Part shown: one piece after another, positions 1 to 5,885 of the stretch | Layout of the letters: the number at the start of each line of letters is the position of its first letter | Position numbering within the stretch: position 1 is the first letter of the stretch | Assembly: GCA_007127175.1 (NCBI GenBank) | Contig: SKZX01000433.1 | Coordinates: 1 to 11,669 of the forward strand | Length of the DNA: 11,669 nucleotides | Source of the DNA: Desulfobacterales bacterium | GTDB taxonomy: Bacteria > Desulfobacterota > Desulfobacteria > Desulfobacterales > Desulfosalsimonadaceae | Direction of reading: 5' to 3' | Translations under genes and position numbers: made by a program | Notes under the pieces: generated by a model | The model's input: only the letters and a program-made list of their open reading frames with translations | The model's database searches: none | What the model was told of the DNA's origin: nothing

Positions 1-43
1 GCCGCCAGCGTTCATTCTGAGCCAGGATCAAACTCTCCACTTA
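1..43 (-). rRNA. rrs: 16S ribosomal RNA, 5' end only (partial)
   Basis: Read on the minus strand, this is the start of a small-subunit rRNA. It contains the universal 27F primer region, AGAGTTTGATCCTGGCTCAG, followed by AATGAACGCTGGCGGC. The mature 5' end is placed at about 43 by aligning the bases before AGAGTTTG with the E. coli 5' end, so it may be off by a few bases. The rest of the gene, and presumably 23S and 5S, lies beyond position 1. The gene is preceded by its own promoter and an antitermination-type leader. Confidence 0.97.
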
Positions 44-104
44 AACCATCTATAAAGCTTAAATGTAAAAACTGCTTCCCGACCCGCTTTTCTGCCACTA
101 TTTA

Positions 105-118
105 GTTTTCAAAGATCA
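105..118 (-). promoter_or_regulatory. boxA-like antitermination element in the rRNA leader
   Basis: The minus strand reads TGATCTTTGAAAAC, close to the rrn boxA core of E. coli (TGCTCTTTAACAA) and to the TGTTCTTTGAAAAC form before rRNA genes in other bacteria. BoxA in nascent RNA recruits NusB/NusE(S10) and keeps RNA polymerase resistant to Rho over the untranslated rRNA operon. It lies about 60 nt before mature 16S and just after a small hairpin, the usual boxB-boxA order. The function is inferred from position and sequence. Confidence 0.75.
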
Positions 119-127
119 AGGGTTGGA

Positions 128-141
128 CTCTTTCCGAAGAG
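128..141 (-). promoter_or_regulatory. boxB-like hairpin in the rRNA leader
   Basis: The minus strand reads CTCTT CGGA AAGAG, a perfect 5-bp stem with a 4-nt loop. It ends 9 nt before the boxA-like element and lies downstream of the main rrn promoter, so it is transcribed in the leader. This matches the boxB-boxA arrangement of rRNA antitermination sites. The loop sequence is not conserved between species, so the assignment rests on geometry. Confidence 0.5.
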
Positions 142-168
142 AAAAACAATTTATGAAGTGCATCTTTA

Positions 169-196
169 ATTATAAGCAGAAAGCTTTTTCAGTCAA
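169..196 (-). promoter_or_regulatory. Main rRNA operon promoter (TTGACT-N16-TATAAT)
   Basis: On the minus strand there is a -35 TTGACT (196-191), a 16-bp spacer and a perfect -10 TATAAT (174-169). The expected start is near 162, giving a leader of about 120 nt before 16S. The upstream stretch (about 200-225) is rich in A and T, as expected of an UP element that binds the polymerase alpha C-terminal domains. This is the best sigma-70-type promoter in the window and lies where an rrn promoter is expected. Confidence 0.85.
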
Positions 197-260
197 GTGT
201 ATTTTTCATTTTTCAGGCTTATTTTCTGTATCGAAGACGCCCCTGATAAACGGATTGTCT

Positions 261-289
261 TGCATACGAAGCCTTCTTGACCGTGTCAA
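261..289 (-). promoter_or_regulatory. Possible second (upstream) rRNA promoter, TTGACA-N17-TATGCA
   Basis: The minus strand has a consensus -35 TTGACA (289-284), a 17-bp spacer and a weaker -10-like TATGCA (266-261). It sits about 90 bp upstream of the main promoter, which resembles the tandem P1/P2 arrangement of many rRNA operons. An A/T-rich run lies just upstream (about 298-320). The -10 matches the consensus at only three positions, so this is tentative. Confidence 0.4.
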
Positions 290-439
290 TGCATTTCAAA
301 ACCTGCCTTAAAAGAAAAAACGGTTCAGCCTCGACTTGTTCTTACTTGTTACAGCGTCACGAGCTGATCCGCTTTAACTTAATTCCTCATCAGGAAGTGC
401 TATAACTAAACCACTACCAAGTCTTTGTCAACAGAAAAA

Positions 440-1735
440 TCACTTTTTAATTTTAATTTTGCAGAACTTTTTTTTCCCGGCGCGCAACAGAATTTCCAGG
501 TCTTCTATATCAGACGATGTTACAATATAACTATCTGATTCTACACGCTTGCCATTCAAATAGGCCCCGCCCTGGGATATCAGTCGCCGCGCCGCGCTGC
601 CGGATTCTGCCAACCCTGCGTATTGATACAGCTTGAAAACGGGAATGCCGGCTTCAATCTCAACAAAATCAACGGTTGCTGACGGCACCGATACGTCGTC
701 AGCCGTATCGGACTGCCTGGGAATTCCCGAAGAAGGCAATATGGCCGCAGGCACTGGCTTTAAACCAAACATACCGGATGCGGCCTGGTGCGCCTTTACA
801 GCTTCATCTGCACCATGCACCAACTTTGTCGCTTCAAAGGCAAGCACAGCCTTGGCGCTGTTTATGTCCGCACCGCCCAGGATTTTTACAGCATTAATCT
901 CATCCATGGGAATAAAGGTGAACAATGACAGAAATCGGGCGACATCGCCATCATCCGTGTTAATCCAGAACTGGAAGTAGTCATACGGGGACGTCCTGTC
1001 AGCATCCAGCCATACAGCGCCCTTTGCGGTTTTTCCCATTTTGGCACCCGAGGACGTCGTCACAAGGGGAAATGTGATCCCGTAAGCTTCCGCCTGGCGC
1101 ATCCGCCGCACCAAATCGATACCGGCAACAATATTGCCCCATTGATCGCTCCCCCCCATCTGCAACCGGCACCCAAGCTGATCATACAGTTTGAAAAAAT
1201 CATATGCCTGAAGCAGCATATAGTTGAACTCAACAAAGTTCAGGCCCTCTTCCGACTCCAGGCGAATTCTGTAGCTTTCGGATTTCACCATCCTGTTCAC
1301 TGAAAAATATCGGCCGATATCTCTCAAGAATTCAATGTATTTCAGTCCGACAAGCCAGTCTGCGTTATTTAACAGGACCGCCCCCCCGCCGGATTCTTCA
1401 AAGTCTATGAACCGCGAAAGCTGCGCCTTGATGCCCTGTGCATTTTCCTGGACCTGTTCCAGGGTCAACAGCTGCCGCATTTCAGTTTTACCGCTGGGAT
1501 CACCCACAAGCCCTGTGCCCCCGCCAACAAGGGCAATGGGCCGATGGCCCATTTTCTGCATGTGCGCCAGGGACATGATCGGCACCAGGTGCCCCACGTG
1601 CAGGCTCGACGCGGTCGGATCAAACCCTATATAGCATGTTACCGGTTTTTCATCTTCAACATATTGGCGAAGCGGCTCATCATGGGTGGTTGCTTCAATA
1701 AAACCACGTTCCTGCAGGACATCAATGATATTCAT
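440..1735 (-). CDS. tyrS: Tyrosyl-tRNA synthetase
   Basis: Cytoplasmic class I aminoacyl-tRNA synthetase that activates tyrosine with ATP and charges tRNA-Tyr. At 431 aa it is close to the usual bacterial TyrS (about 420 aa). Visible signatures are the HIGH motif as HVGH (residues 46-49), the tyrosine-pocket segment GGSDQWGN (194-201), the KMSKS loop as KMGKT (232-236), and a C-terminal S4-type RNA-binding domain (about 365-425, with AARRLI and NGKRV). A linker rich in Pro, Ser and Asp (about 326-355) sits between the catalytic and S4 parts. The KMGKT loop followed by GAVWLD resembles the E. coli-type enzyme. The ATG has a weak Shine-Dalgarno (TGGAA about 10 nt upstream). It follows rny after 145 nt, and the rRNA leader region begins directly after its stop. 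I see no T-box or clear terminator. Confidence 0.98.
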   Translation of the reverse strand: MNIIDVLQERGFIEATTHDEPLRQYVEDEKPVTCYIGFDPTASSLHVGHLVPIMSLAHMQKMGHRPIALVGGGTGLVGDPSGKTEMRQLLTLEQVQENAQGIKAQLSRFIDFEESGGGAVLLNNADWLVGLKYIEFLRDIGRYFSVNRMVKSESYRIRLESEEGLNFVEFNYMLLQAYDFFKLYDQLGCRLQMGGSDQWGNIVAGIDLVRRMRQAEAYGITFPLVTTSSGAKMGKTAKGAVWLDADRTSPYDYFQFWINTDDGDVARFLSLFTFIPMDEINAVKILGGADINSAKAVLAFEATKLVHGADEAVKAHQAASGMFGLKPVPAAILPSSGIPRQSDTADDVSVPSATVDFVEIEAGIPVFKLYQYAGLAESGSAARRLISQGGAYLNGKRVESDSYIVTSSDIEDLEILLRAGKKKFCKIKIKK

Positions 1736-1880
1736 GATTTTATTTCCAGTTTGATGGTTCTTGGAAGTTTTTTCAATTCCCCGGAAAATATGAACACGTG
1801 CGGCACTGAAAGGCCGAACCGGGTTTCACGTCAGGTTTAGGGCTCGTTTATACGCTCAAATGCACTTTTCCCGGACTGTA

Positions 1881-3443
1881 TTATTTATTGGCATATTCAA
1901 CCGCCCGGGTCTCACGTATGACGGTGACCCGAATCTGGCCAGGAAAGGTAAGGGTTTCTTCAATTTTCTTAACGATGTCCTTGCTCATCAGTATGGCATC
2001 ATCGTCGGAGACTTTGCCGCCGTCGACAATGACACGGAGCTCACGCCCTGCCTGGATGGCATAGGCGTTGGCGACCCCTTTTAAGCTGTTGGCAATCCCC
2101 TCGAGGTCTTCCAGGCGTTTGATGTAATTTTCCAGAAGTTCTTTTCTTGCACCGGGGCGCGCTCCGGAAAGGCTGTCGGCGGCCTGGACAAGAACGTCAT
2201 AAACGGTTTCAGGTGGGAGGTCCTCATGATGCGCTGCAATTGAATAAACCACTTTTGGCGACTCACCGTATTTCTTGGCGATTCTTGCCCCGAGCTCCGC
2301 ATGGGAGCCATCTACTTCATGATCGATGGCTTTACCGATATCATGCAATAGCCCCATTCTCTTTGCCAGCTTGACATTAAGCCCTAGCTCGGCCGCCATG
2401 GCGCCGCAGAGAAAACCAACCTCAATGGAGTGCTGCAGCACATTCTGGGCATAACTTGTGCGGAACTTGAGCCTTCCCAGGTATTTAAGCAGCTCGTTGC
2501 TGATGCCGTGAACCCCAAGGTCAAATGCGGCCTGGTTGCCGGCCTCCTTGATTGTCTGCTCAACGTCCTGCTCGACCTTTTTGACAACATCTTCTATTCT
2601 GGCGGGATGAATACGGCCATCTTCGATCAACCGAAGCAGGGACAGCCTGGCGACCTCGCGCCTCACCGGATTGAAGCCCGACAAAATGACGGCTTCCGGG
2701 GTATCGTCAATAATCAGGTCTATGCCGGTTGCGGCTTCAAGTGCACGGATATTTCGCCCCTCCCTTCCGATGATCCTTCCTTTCATTTCATCATCTGGGA
2801 GTTGTACCACAGAAACCGTGCGTTCAGCGACAAAGTCTCCGGCGTATCGCTGGATGGCTGTTGCAATGATTTTTTTTGCCTCCTTGTCCGCTTCTTCTTT
2901 TGCCTCTGCGATGATCCGCTTGATGGTTTTGGCGCTGTCATGGCGGGCTTCATTTTCCATGGACTGCATGAGCAACTCCTTGGCCGCATCGGAGGTCAAG
3001 CCTGAAATCACTTCAAGCTGGTTTTTCTGTTCATTAATGATCTCCTGGTATTTTTTTTCAAGAGCGGAAATCTCGGCTGCCCGGACCTGCAGTTCACGTT
3101 CAAGTTTTGCATTTTCACTGGTTTGAACTTCGACCTGTTCACGTTTTTTGTCAATATTTTCTTCTTTTGAAATCAGCCGCTTTTCAAGCGCCTTTAATTC
3201 GTTTTTGGTGTTTGCGGTTTCTGAATCAAAATCGCTTTTCATTTTGAAAAGCCGGTCTTTCGCTTCGAGCTGAGCTTCCTTGATCAGAGAATCGGCTTTT
3301 TGATTGGCTGTATCAATAATCATTCTGGCTTTTTCTTCAGTATCATGGAGTTTTTGGCGGGCAAAACGCTCCCTTAAAATCTGAGCGCCTGCAAAGCCTA
3401 AAAAAGCGCCTAGAATGAGCATTAATATATATGTTCCATTCAT
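1881..3443 (-). CDS. rny: Ribonuclease Y (membrane-anchored endoribonuclease)
   Basis: Endonuclease that starts mRNA decay in bacteria using RNase Y. The 520-aa length is typical. Domain order: an N-terminal membrane anchor (about 3-22, YILMLILGAFLGFAGA), a long charged coiled coil (about 30-195), a KH RNA-binding domain with the GxxG loop in GRIIGREGRN (222-231), and an HD phosphohydrolase domain with the metal-binding pair H367-D368 in LLHDIGKAIDHE and a downstream HHED (405-408). The ATG is the first possible start, because an in-frame TGA lies immediately upstream; purine-rich GAAAGAAG and GGGAG provide the ribosome site. It lies between the 6S RNA gene and tyrS. Activity is inferred from the intact family motifs. 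Confidence 0.97.
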   Translation of the reverse strand: MNGTYILMLILGAFLGFAGAQILRERFARQKLHDTEEKARMIIDTANQKADSLIKEAQLEAKDRLFKMKSDFDSETANTKNELKALEKRLISKEENIDKKREQVEVQTSENAKLERELQVRAAEISALEKKYQEIINEQKNQLEVISGLTSDAAKELLMQSMENEARHDSAKTIKRIIAEAKEEADKEAKKIIATAIQRYAGDFVAERTVSVVQLPDDEMKGRIIGREGRNIRALEAATGIDLIIDDTPEAVILSGFNPVRREVARLSLLRLIEDGRIHPARIEDVVKKVEQDVEQTIKEAGNQAAFDLGVHGISNELLKYLGRLKFRTSYAQNVLQHSIEVGFLCGAMAAELGLNVKLAKRMGLLHDIGKAIDHEVDGSHAELGARIAKKYGESPKVVYSIAAHHEDLPPETVYDVLVQAADSLSGARPGARKELLENYIKRLEDLEGIANSLKGVANAYAIQAGRELRVIVDGGKVSDDDAILMSKDIVKKIEETLTFPGQIRVTVIRETRAVEYANK

Positions 3444-3544
3444 CTTCTTTCACTCCCTGGAACGGCATGCGGATCGCCTGCCTGTCCATCTATGGCATTT
3501 CAATCATAAACCGGAGGGCGCGGTGCTTCCGGACAAAAAAATTA

Positions 3545-3574
3545 ATTGTATTTAAGGACAATGAAAAAAAACAA
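3545..3574 (-). promoter_or_regulatory. Weak candidate promoter for rny
   Basis: In the 238-nt non-coding gap between the 6S RNA and rny, the minus strand has TTGTTT (3574-3569), an 18-bp spacer and TACAAT (3550-3545). This would start transcription near 3538, leaving a leader of about 95 nt. The surroundings are very A/T-rich, so such matches arise easily by chance. I see no ORF or other convincing structure in this gap. Confidence 0.3.
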
Positions 3575-3681
3575 GAGGCGGTCAAAAAGGGCATCAAGAA
3601 TGTGCGATGCTGGGAAAAGCGGCTTTCAATTCTGGAAATGCAGGGGAAGTGCCTGTATGGTTGCTGGAAACATGAAAAACA

Positions 3682-3866
3682 AGACCCCGCCACGCCGTGT
3701 TGAATGAGCCTTGAACCTCGGCTCTTTCAGGTGGGCGCCCTGTGGCTTCTTCAGGCTTTTCCGGCGAACCGGAACGTGCACACCAAAACCAGTGAAGGCT
3801 CCCGTATTATTCGGTGTTGGATCAAAGGGCACTGTTCAATCACGCACATGGCAGGGTGATTGTCCT
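3682..3866 (-). ncRNA. ssrS: 6S RNA (SsrS)
   Basis: 6S RNA binds the sigma-70 RNA polymerase holoenzyme by mimicking an open promoter and lowers housekeeping transcription in stationary phase. The roughly 185-nt minus-strand transcript folds as the family requires. The closing stem pairs CCCTGCCATG..CGTG (from 3856) with CACG..CGTGGCGGGG (to 3685). A large central bubble follows; its 3' side contains the small hairpin GAGCC..GGCTC (3724-3706). Beyond the bubble are the stems GGGAGCC/GGCGCCC and TGGTTTT/GAAGCCA, then an apical hairpin TTCCGG-TTCG-CCGGAA (3774-3759). Segments such as GGAAAAGCC and CACCTGAAAGAGCCGAGGTTCAAGG align by eye with the 3' half of E. coli 6S RNA. It lies downstream of zapA, as in enterobacteria, and has its own promoter. 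A T-rich run after the closing stem (about 3683-3676) may help termination. The ends are estimated to within a few bases. Confidence 0.9.
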
Positions 3867-3872
3867 GTTTTC

Positions 3873-3901
3873 AATATAAAAGATTTTTCCAGACAAAGCA
3901 A
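3873..3901 (-). promoter_or_regulatory. Promoter of the 6S RNA gene (TTGCTT-N17-TATATT)
   Basis: The minus strand has -35 TTGCTT (3901-3896), a 17-bp spacer and -10 TATATT (3878-3873). The predicted start at about 3866 lies a few bases before the 6S closing stem, so promoter and RNA structure support each other. It sits just after the zapA stop codon, giving ssrS its own transcription independent of the upstream genes. Confidence 0.75.
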
Positions 3902-3939
3902 GTATTCAAAGATTTGACACGTTCAGCAATATTCGCCAA

Positions 3940-4233
3940 TCACACGGATGATCGAATCATTCGATCAAGCCTCTCAGCGCGTGTAGCGACAGACTGCAAA
4001 AAATGCTGATGATTGTTTTTCAATTCACAATTCTGCTTTGCAATATTCAGTGCAGCCGTCACAACAATGGCAAGCTTATTGGTTTTCCTCGCATAAGCGG
4101 GAAAACGGGTCTCAACCTGCCTGATTTCTTCTGTCAGATATAGGGCTATTTCCCGGGGGTCAACCGCAGAGTTTTCATCGGCCTTGAACTTGAACTGTTC
4201 ATCCAGCAACTCTATGGTAATAATGGTTTCCAA
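3940..4233 (-). CDS. zapA: Cell division protein ZapA
   Basis: Small cytoplasmic protein that bundles FtsZ protofilaments and stabilises the Z-ring. The 97-aa length suits ZapA (about 95-110 aa). It shows the family pattern: an N-terminal beta region (TIELLDEQFKFKAD), a helix with EIALYLTEEIRQVE, the conserved-type segment KTNKLAIVVTAALNIA (residues 50-65) and a C-terminal helical tail. The start is uncertain. The frame has no ATG near the N-terminus; TTG at 4233 fits the usual ZapA beginning but lacks a clear Shine-Dalgarno. It follows the coiled-coil gene after 34 nt and precedes the 6S RNA gene, the same zapA-ssrS neighbourhood as in E. coli. Confidence 0.87.
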   Translation of the reverse strand: METIITIELLDEQFKFKADENSAVDPREIALYLTEEIRQVETRFPAYARKTNKLAIVVTAALNIAKQNCELKNNHQHFLQSVATRAERLDRMIRSSV

Positions 4234-4267
4234 AGCGATATCGCCGTTAAAAATCAGTTTATATCTA

Positions 4268-4519
4268 TTATTCTGCTGTCGGACGCCCGGGTGCCTGGTC
4301 CAGCTTCTCTAACAGGCTGTCAATCTTGGAGCGAATGAATTCCTTCTGCTTTGAGTACCTGCTCTCTTCCTCAGCCTTCTCTTCAAGGGCGACTTCAAGC
4401 TCGCCAACTTTCTCTCTGAGCGCGAAGTTGTCCTGTTCGAGGGTATTCCGCTGTTGTATCAATTGTTCAATTTTTTTTTCCAGTAAGTCAAACTGGCGCA
4501 TCACATCGTCTATATCCAC
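4268..4519 (-). CDS. zapB: Short coiled-coil protein, probable ZapB-like cell division factor
   Basis: An 83-aa protein that is almost entirely one charged, heptad-rich helix (FDLLEKKIEQLIQQ through SKIDSLLEKLD), with no membrane segment or catalytic motif. ZapB of E. coli is an 81-aa coiled coil that binds ZapA and joins the Z-ring layer. Similar size, composition and its place directly before zapA support a ZapB-like role, though coiled coils are poor evidence of homology. I chose GTG at 4519 because GAGGTG lies 5 nt upstream, an excellent ribosome site. A longer reading from TTG at 4567, overlapping the glmU stop, would add 16 residues and has no comparable site. The tail (QAPGRPTAE) is probably disordered. 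Confidence 0.65.
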   Translation of the reverse strand: MDIDDVMRQFDLLEKKIEQLIQQRNTLEQDNFALREKVGELEVALEEKAEEESRYSKQKEFIRSKIDSLLEKLDQAPGRPTAE

Positions 4520-4563
4520 TGTTTCACCTCTTGGTTCGTATATAAATTTCAATACACTGAAAG

Positions 4564-5313
4564 TCAAGGCTTTTCATGGGTCATCAAGACGGACTCGGCT
4601 TTCTCCAAGTCATGGATGGTATTAATTCCAAGTATTTCATTGCTGTCTTCACATTTTACCATGCCGATGCCGGCACCCTGTTTTGAAGCAATCTCAATGA
4701 TATCCGTTAAATAAATTTCATTCTGGGTGTTATCCGGCCGGACCTGCCGTATCATGGTTTCAAGGGATCGGCGATGGACGCAATATATGCCCGTATTGAT
4801 CAATTTTATGGTCTTTTCATCAGCAGTGGCGTCCGCCTCTTCGACAATGCGGGAAACCCGATTCTGCGGGTCTATGATCAACCGGCCATACCCCCTGGGA
4901 TTGTCAATCACAGACCCGACAAGGGTAATGATGTTTTTCTGCCATATATGTGCGTCAATCAGTTTTGTCAGGGTGGACAGCTTTAAAAAAGGAACATCAC
5001 CACATAAAATAAGCACGTGTTCGATATTGTCGCACAATTCCGGGATCGCGCACAATACCGCATGCCCCGTGCCAAGCTGTTCTTTCTGAAAGGCGAACCG
5101 GACATCCGGATAAACCTCGGACACCACGGCCTTGACCTGGTCGGCCTGGGTGCCCACAACAACGATCACATCACTGCCTGCAAGGCGAACGGCCGTGTTT
5201 GTCACGTATTGAATCATCGGCTTTTCCCGGATACAATGGAGTACCTTGGCGGTCGCCGATTTCATCCGGGTCCCCTTGCCGGCCGCAAGTATGATAACAG
5301 CAGTATTTTTCAT
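4564..5313 (-). CDS. glmU: UDP-GlcNAc pyrophosphorylase: GlmU-type nucleotidyltransferase domain only
   Basis: A 249-aa protein matching the N-terminal uridyltransferase half of GlmU, which makes UDP-GlcNAc from GlcNAc-1-phosphate and UTP for peptidoglycan and lipopolysaccharide. Motifs in order: nucleotide-binding LAAGKGTRM (9-17) with K23, QLGTGHA (79-85), CGDVP with the metal-binding Asp (D106), NPRGYGR (138-144), INTG (172-175), NEIYLTDII (198-206) and GIN (229-231). The usual GlmU is about 450-460 aa. The left-handed beta-helix acetyltransferase half is absent, and the protein ends at a normal TGA near the linker region. No beta-helix hexapeptides appear in the following sequence, which encodes the coiled-coil protein, so this does not look like a recent frameshift. 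GlcN-1-P acetylation would have to come from another gene. The ATG is preceded by AGGA about 10 nt upstream. It is the first gene after the atp terminator. Confidence 0.88.
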   Translation of the reverse strand: MKNTAVIILAAGKGTRMKSATAKVLHCIREKPMIQYVTNTAVRLAGSDVIVVVGTQADQVKAVVSEVYPDVRFAFQKEQLGTGHAVLCAIPELCDNIEHVLILCGDVPFLKLSTLTKLIDAHIWQKNIITLVGSVIDNPRGYGRLIIDPQNRVSRIVEEADATADEKTIKLINTGIYCVHRRSLETMIRQVRPDNTQNEIYLTDIIEIASKQGAGIGMVKCEDSNEILGINTIHDLEKAESVLMTHEKP

Positions 5314-5371
5314 GGCTTTTATTCCTGTCCAAAAAAACCGGCACGGCCTCCGGGAAGGCCCTGCATCAATG

Positions 5372-5408
5372 AAAAAAGGGCAACCCGTTTTCAGGGTTTG
5401 CCCTTTTT
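5372..5408 (-). terminator. Intrinsic terminator of the atp operon (bidirectional shape)
   Basis: On the minus strand, GGGCAAACCC and GGGTTGCCC form a GC-rich stem of nine pairs with one bulged A and a TGAAAAC loop, followed by TTTTTT (5377-5372). A run of A precedes the stem, so the reverse strand also resembles a terminator. It lies 45 nt after the atpC stop and separates the ATP synthase operon from glmU. Confidence 0.92.
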
Positions 5409-5453
5409 CATGATCGCCTGAATTTCATCGTGGTGCGAAATTCAGAAAAAACA

Positions 5454-5867
5454 TCAATCTTTCTGCTCCACGAGCTTGATGCGCGCCACAGCCCGCATGA
5501 GAGACGCCCTTGCACGCTCCTTGTCAATGCTGTCATCAGAGGACGCAAGCCGTTCTTTTGCCCGTTCATAAGCGGCCTTTGCACGATCAATATCGATTTT
5601 TTCACGCATCTCCGCTGTTTCTGCCAGAATGGTCACCCTGTCCGGCAGCGCTTCGGAAAAACCGCCGCTGATGAAAACAACGTGCTCTTTGTCCTGAAGA
5701 TCCCTGAAATGAACCTTTCCGGTTTCAAGGGAACTGAGAAACGGCGTATGGTTCGGCAGAATGCCGAATTCACCCAACGTCCCGGGAGCCATAACGATCT
5801 TGACATCCTGGCTTATAACATATTTTTCAGGTGTGACAATCTCAAGTTTAATCGTCTGTTGAGCCAT
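5454..5867 (-). CDS. atpC: ATP synthase F1 epsilon subunit
   Basis: Subunit of the central rotor stalk that couples gamma to the c-ring and can inhibit ATP hydrolysis through its C-terminal helices. The 137-aa length is normal. The N-terminal beta-sandwich is clear (IKLEIVTPEKYVIS, then PGTLGEFGILPNHTPFLSSL at about 28-47, and FISGGFSEALPDRVTILAE). The C-terminal two-helix part (about 88-135) is rich in Ala, Arg and Glu. The ATG has GGAG 8 nt upstream and follows the atpD stop by 18 nt. It is the last gene of the operon; the terminator follows. Confidence 0.98.
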   Translation of the reverse strand: MAQQTIKLEIVTPEKYVISQDVKIVMAPGTLGEFGILPNHTPFLSSLETGKVHFRDLQDKEHVVFISGGFSEALPDRVTILAETAEMREKIDIDRAKAAYERAKERLASSDDSIDKERARASLMRAVARIKLVEQKD

Positions 5868-5885
5868 TACACATCTCCCGCAATA

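Noticed and set aside
123..311. Plus-strand 62-codon frame in the rRNA leader region
   Set aside because: It overlaps the rrn promoters and antitermination sites on the other strand, and has no ribosome site or protein-like pattern.
403..431. TTGACA-N17-TAGTTA on the minus strand right after tyrS as a third rrn promoter
   Set aside because: The -35 is perfect but the -10 matches at only two positions; too weak to list as a promoter.
1736..1880. Possible leader regulation (T-box or riboswitch) between rny and tyrS
   Set aside because: I found only a 4-bp hairpin (CGGC..GCCG) and no T-box motif or terminator/antiterminator pair; nothing supports a riboswitch.
3511..3532. Inverted repeat CCGGA..TCCGG between the 6S RNA and rny
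   Set aside because: A 5-bp stem with a 12-nt loop and no T-run on the exit side of either strand; not a terminator and no operator family is recognisable.
3431..3917. Small open frames on both strands in the gap between rny and zapA
   Set aside because: They cross the 6S RNA gene and A/T-rich non-coding sequence, lack good starts, and resemble no known protein.
5331..5360. Second hairpin (GGCCT-tcccgg-AGGCC on the minus strand) before a TTTTTTT run just upstream of glmU, suggesting an attenuator
   Set aside because: Seven bases separate the stem from the T-run, so it is a poor terminator; the strong terminator at 5372-5408 already explains the boundary.
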